A stretch of DNA of 41,187 nt from Prochlorococcus sp. AG-335-I21 (GTDB lineage Bacteria; Cyanobacteriota; Cyanobacteriia; PCC-6307; Cyanobiaceae), in contig QBZO01000005.1 of the NCBI GenBank assembly GCA_003282225.1, positions 1 to 41,187 of the forward strand. Direction: 5' to 3'. The position numbers and the translations under genes are program-made. The notes below the pieces were generated by a model. It saw nothing but the letters and a program-made list of their open reading frames with translations, was not told the origin of the DNA and ran no database searches. Below, in pieces: positions 37,475-41,187 of the stretch. Each line of letters starts with the position of its first letter. The stretch's first letter is position 1.

Positions 37475-38218
37475 TTACTTGCCTTTTGAATTATTTAAAA
37501 ACCAGTTAATTTGGTGAACGATTCCTCTCAAAACATTAATATCATGTCTTGATGTCTTCGCTTTTAATAAAAATTTTTTAAATTTACTGATTTTTGAATT
37601 AGCTGTATGTTCTAAAAGATACCCAGTTCTAATAAGCATTTCTTCTATTTCTTTAAAAGATTCAAAAATTTGTTTTGATGATGCAAGGTCAAAAACTTGT
37701 AAATCTTTCTTTAAATTATTAGTTGAAGATTTATTTAATTCATACAATATTATTGAAACTGCATGAGATAGATTTAAAGAAGGATAATTTTGAGAAGTTT
37801 TAATATTCAGAATCTTATGTGCAAAAAATAATTCATAATTACTTAATCCTCTATCCTCTCTTCCAAATAAAATTCCTAAATTATTAATCTCAACAAAAGA
37901 TGAAATCCATTTAGAAATGTCCTCAGGGGATTCACATTCAATATCATTACTTAAATCAATCCTTCCACAAGTAGCAAGGACCAAATCACAATCAAAAATT
38001 GCATGCTCAATACTATTAAAAATTTTACAATTATCAATATATCTACTTCCTTTAAGAGCCATTTTTTTTGCTTCTAAGGAAAAAATATCACATTTTGGAG
38101 AAACAATCCTTAATTCATTAACATCAAAATTAGAACATAATCTTGCGATACTTCCAACATTTATAGGTCCATTTGGTTCGACCAATACAACATTCAAGTT
38201 AAGACTTTTTTTCTTCAA
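37475..38218 (-). CDS. TrmH/SpoU-family RNA methyltransferase (TrmJ-like)
   Basis: VVLVEPNGPINVGSIARLCSNF, LGILFGREDRGLSNYEL, YPSLNLSHAVSIILYEL. Confidence 0.9.
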   Translation of the reverse strand: MKKKSLNLNVVLVEPNGPINVGSIARLCSNFDVNELRIVSPKCDIFSLEAKKMALKGSRYIDNCKIFNSIEHAIFDCDLVLATCGRIDLSNDIECESPEDISKWISSFVEINNLGILFGREDRGLSNYELFFAHKILNIKTSQNYPSLNLSHAVSIILYELNKSSTNNLKKDLQVFDLASSKQIFESFKEIEEMLIRTGYLLEHTANSKISKFKKFLLKAKTSRHDINVLRGIVHQINWFLNNSKGK

Positions 38219-38223
38219 ATTTA

Positions 38224-38607
38224 TTACAAGCTATGTAAATACGTTAATAAATTAGACATGTTTTGAGGATCAATTTCAAAACTTGGCATAGGAGGGGTAA
38301 CTCCCTCAATAACCTGTTTTATGATTTCTGAATCATTTAAACGCAGAGTTATTGAATGTAGATCTGGTCCAACTAATCCACTAGCAGTAATACCATGGCA
38401 TCCAACACAATTCATTTTAAAGAGAGTATCTCCTTCTTTAACAGAACCGTTGAGTTCAAGAGTTTTAATAATATATGTATTATTTTCTTCATGATTAAAA
38501 TAAAAGTAAGAGCAGCTAATTAATAAAATCACACAAACAATAAAAACCCGTTTCCAGATTTTCGTTTTCAAAGTTTTTTCTGCTGCAGATGATGAAGATG
38601 TTGTCAC
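38224..38607 (-). CDS. cytM: c-type cytochrome, cytochrome cM-like
   Basis: N-terminal TM; GDTLFKMNCVGCHGITASGLVGPDLHSIT; TPPMPSFEIDPQNMSNLLTYL. Confidence 0.82.
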   Translation of the reverse strand: MTTSSSSAAEKTLKTKIWKRVFIVCVILLISCSYFYFNHEENNTYIIKTLELNGSVKEGDTLFKMNCVGCHGITASGLVGPDLHSITLRLNDSEIIKQVIEGVTPPMPSFEIDPQNMSNLLTYLHSL

Positions 38608-38662
38608 AAAAAAATGTCTCTGTGTAACAATTGTGAATGAGAAATAAAAAAAATGCCAGAAA

Positions 38663-38782
38663 ATGATTGAACCTCTTTTATGTGGAATAGTTTTAGGATT
38701 AGTTCCAATAACTCTTCTAGGATTATTTGTTAGCGCGTGGAATCAATATAGGAGAGGTTCAGGAATGTTAGATATGGATTAA
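38663..38782 (+). CDS. petG: cytochrome b6-f complex subunit PetG
   Basis: Own translation: [39 protein letters not shown]. Confidence 0.92.
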   Translation: MIEPLLCGIVLGLVPITLLGLFVSAWNQYRRGSGMLDMD

Positions 38783-39355
38783 AAAAGTCAATTTTGATTG
38801 ACCATAAATCCTAACATCATAAATCTTCCAGAGAATATTCGTCTTAATATCCATATCTAATGAATGTTCGCAGATAACAATAGTACCTTTCTTTATAAAA
38901 TTACAGTTAAATATTTGATTTAAAACTAATTCATGGTAATCAGCTCTATATGGGGGATCTAAATAGATAAAGTCAAATTTTATTTTATCAAAATCATTTG
39001 AAGAGGAGATATTCCTCTCAGTATTTGGCTTGGTCCAAATTAATACATCTTTGCAAATAACTTCAATATCTTTTTTTCGATTATCTATATTTTGCAATGA
39101 GTGAAGATTTTTTAAACATATTTTTGAATTGTTTTTATTTTTTTCAATTGCAACAATTTTTTTTGCTCCATGATTATAGGCTTCACATGACACAGCACCT
39201 GTTCCACTAAATAAATCTAACCAATTAGAATTTTCTACAGTATTTTTCAAAATATTAAAAATTGCTTCTCTAACCATTAAGGTTGTTGGCCTAGTATCAA
39301 TATTTCTTGAGCTTTCAAGCCTTCGTCCTCCAATTAACCTCAAATTTGTTTTCAT
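38768..39355 (-). CDS. rsmD: 16S rRNA (guanine966-N2)-methyltransferase RsmD-like
   Basis: [12 protein letters not shown]...[39 protein letters not shown]. Confidence 0.9.
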   Translation of the reverse strand: MKTNLRLIGGRRLESSRNIDTRPTTLMVREAIFNILKNTVENSNWLDLFSGTGAVSCEAYNHGAKKIVAIEKNKNNSKICLKNLHSLQNIDNRKKDIEVICKDVLIWTKPNTERNISSSNDFDKIKFDFIYLDPPYRADYHELVLNQIFNCNFIKKGTIVICEHSLDMDIKTNILWKIYDVRIYGQSKLTFLIHI

Positions 39356-39370
39356 ATATCACAAATCAAA

Positions 39371-39988
39371 TTATTGAACACTTTTAACCCACCGACGTAA
39401 AAGTTTTTCTCCGGTTTTCCCTGATTTTTCAGGATGAAACTGGCAAGCCAGTAAATTATCTCGTTCTATCATTGCTGTTAATTTTTCAGAACCATAGCGA
39501 ACATTTGCAGTTATTAAATTAGCATTTGAGGGCACTGCATGATAAGAATGAACAAAGTATACCCAATTATTTAATTCGTCTTCTCTTAATAAACTATTAG
39601 TACTTGTTGGGATAAGTTCGCACCATCCAACATGAGGGGTTCTTTGATCGGATAATTCAGGGATTTTTTTTATTTGGCCTTTTACTATTCCAAGTCCATT
39701 AGTAGATCCTTCCTCACTTGATTCAAAAAGTAGTTGCAATCCTAGACAAATACCTAAAAATGATTTACCGCTTTTAATCCAAGTTTTAATATCACTTATT
39801 AAATCTCTATTTTTGAGATTTTTAATTGCAGGGTCAAATGAGCCAACCCCTGGAAGGATAAGAGCTTTACAGTCTTTTGTTTGATCTTTATTTGTAATTA
39901 AAATTATCTCTTGTTCAAGACTTTCTAAGGCTTTTGTTACTGAATGAATATTACCCATCCCATAATCTATGAGTCCTATTTTATACAA
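39371..39988 (-). CDS. hisH: imidazole glycerol phosphate synthase subunit HisH
   Basis: IDYGMGNIHSVTKALE, FLGICLGLQLLFE, CQFHPEKS. Confidence 0.95.
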   Translation of the reverse strand: MYKIGLIDYGMGNIHSVTKALESLEQEIILITNKDQTKDCKALILPGVGSFDPAIKNLKNRDLISDIKTWIKSGKSFLGICLGLQLLFESSEEGSTNGLGIVKGQIKKIPELSDQRTPHVGWCELIPTSTNSLLREDELNNWVYFVHSYHAVPSNANLITANVRYGSEKLTAMIERDNLLACQFHPEKSGKTGEKLLRRWVKSVQ

Positions 39989-39997
39989 TACCTTATT

Positions 39998-40321
39998 TTA
40001 TAAGTGTTTAGATAAGGTGCTTGAAAGAGTCGCTTTTGGTACTGCTCCAACAACAGTATCAACTTTTTGACCACCTTTAAAGATCATTAAGGTCGGGATA
40101 CTTCTGATTCCATATTGACTTGCAACATTTGGATTCTCATCTGTATTTAATTTAAATACTTTAATTTTACCTTCAAAGTCTTTCGAAATCTCCTCGACAA
40201 CTGGTGCGACCATCCTGCAAGGTCCGCACCATGGAGCCCAGAAATCAACTAAGACTGGCAGATCACTTTGCAAAACTTCTTTGTCGAATGAAGAATCAGT
40301 TACGGCGGCGGCTGATGACAT
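39998..40321 (-). CDS. trxA: thioredoxin
   Basis: [23 protein letters not shown]. Confidence 0.96.
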   Translation of the reverse strand: MSSAAAVTDSSFDKEVLQSDLPVLVDFWAPWCGPCRMVAPVVEEISKDFEGKIKVFKLNTDENPNVASQYGIRSIPTLMIFKGGQKVDTVVGAVPKATLSSTLSKHL

Positions 40322-40412
40322 AATTTAGATATTCCTTTAAGAAAATTTAGCAAGCTATTCTTTTAAGTGATGATTTCATTACAGATAAAAACATATAAGT
40401 AACAAAACAAAC

Positions 40413-40473
40413 TTAAGAAAGCCCGATAAATCGGGCGATTTGGTGTGTGAGGAGTATGGGGTTTCCCCCATTC
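40413..40473 (-). ncRNA. yfr1: Yfr1 small RNA
   Basis: Minus strand ATGGGG-GAAA-CCCCAT hairpin, single-stranded ACTCCTCACACACC, terminator GCCCGATTTATCGGGC-TTTCTT; lies between trxA and a guaB-like gene, the known cyanobacterial location. Confidence 0.93.
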
Positions 40474-40527
40474 TTTAATAATAACTCTTAAATAGAAATT
40501 TTTTGCATATAGAGATTAGATTTTAGG

Positions 40528-41187
40528 TTATTTACCCATTCCAAGTTGTTGGGCTTTTTGATAAACCTTGCCCTCTGTCAAGAGAGATGGTGCAATAACA
40601 ATTTCTACTTTTTGCATTTCTTTAATATTTTTAGCTCCAAGAGTACTCATGGATGTTCGTATAGCTCCAAGTAAATTATGTGTTCCATCATCAAGTAATG
40701 CAGGTCCTTTTATAATTCTTTCTAAAGAACCTGTAGAACCTACCTCAATTCTTGTACCTCTTGGTAAAATTGGACTGGGAGTAGCCATTCCCCAATGAAA
40801 TCCATTACCTGGGGCATTTGACGATTTGGCTATAGGGGAACCAATCATTACAGCATCAGCACCACAAGCAAGACATTTACAAATATCTCCACCAGTAATA
40901 ATTCCTCCATCAGCAATTATTGGAACATAACGACTAGTTTCTTTAAAATAATCATCTCTTGCTGAACTGCAATCAGATATTGCTGTTGCCTGAGGGATTC
41001 CGATGCCTAAAACCCCTCTTGAAGTACATGCAGCACCAGGACCAATTCCCACCATAAGGGCTGATACTCCTGCTTTCATAAGTAGATCTGCAACTTCATA
41101 AGTTACACAGTTTCCAGCAACAACGGGAATTTTTAAAGTATTGCAGAGACTTTTAATATTTAACGTCTCTTTTCCGTTCATACCTAA
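40528..41187 (-). CDS. GuaB3-type IMP dehydrogenase-related protein (5' end beyond window)
   Basis: GPGAACTSRGVLGIGIPQATAI, IADGGIITGGDICKCLACGADAVMIGSPIA. Confidence 0.88.
   Translation of the reverse strand, partial: LGMNGKETLNIKSLCNTLKIPVVAGNCVTYEVADLLMKAGVSALMVGIGPGAACTSRGVLGIGIPQATAISDCSSARDDYFKETSRYVPIIADGGIITGGDICKCLACGADAVMIGSPIAKSSNAPGNGFHWGMATPSPILPRGTRIEVGSTGSLERIIKGPALLDDGTHNLLGAIRTSMSTLGAKNIKEMQKVEIVIAPSLLTEGKVYQKAQQLGMGK

Noticed and set aside
1-41187. CRISPR array, tRNA, rRNA, prophage or transposon
   Set aside because: No regularly spaced repeats, no cloverleaf or rRNA signatures recognised, no transposase or integrase-like ORF in the track.

Overview
The window is AT-rich cyanobacterial DNA and looks like a high-light Prochlorococcus. 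Support comes from petG, cytM, chlI, PAP/fibrillins, many 35-60 aa membrane peptides, and a trxA-Yfr1-guaB3 order. The left third (about 0-12.6 kb) is mostly small, poorly characterised ORFs: a thioesterase, a membrane-anchored Mrr-like nuclease, a MAPEG protein, two PAP/fibrillins, an Ssl1498-like protein, a Nif11-like protein, a frameshifted TM2 gene and OsmC. It also holds a minus-strand tandem of small RNAs near 11.4-11.6 kb: a Yfr2-type RNA with duplicated GGAAACA, and a second RNA whose hairpin loop carries the Yfr1 core ACTCCTCACAC. At 12.7-19.2 kb is a zinc-homeostasis cluster (znuB, zur, znuC, znuA, a COG0523 GTPase, a WD40 protein). Its ZnuA contains two tandem ~129-aa modules beginning FEWAG, inserted before the His-rich loop, and a related FEWSG module sits in the GTPase. 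This shared module, with two Zur-box-like palindromes, is the strongest candidate for an under-described system. The right part has an ATP-grasp/Alpha-E/transglutaminase operon, a PfkB kinase, an MFS transporter, a hydrolase, an orphan peptide-type ABC permease and SBP, and housekeeping genes (hom, sufE, 5-FTHF cyclo-ligase, ruvC, chlI, TrmH/SpoU, cytM, petG, rsmD, hisH, trxA, yfr1, guaB3-like). I found no rRNA, tRNA, CRISPR array or transposase. Family names come from motif recognition by eye; no searches were run.
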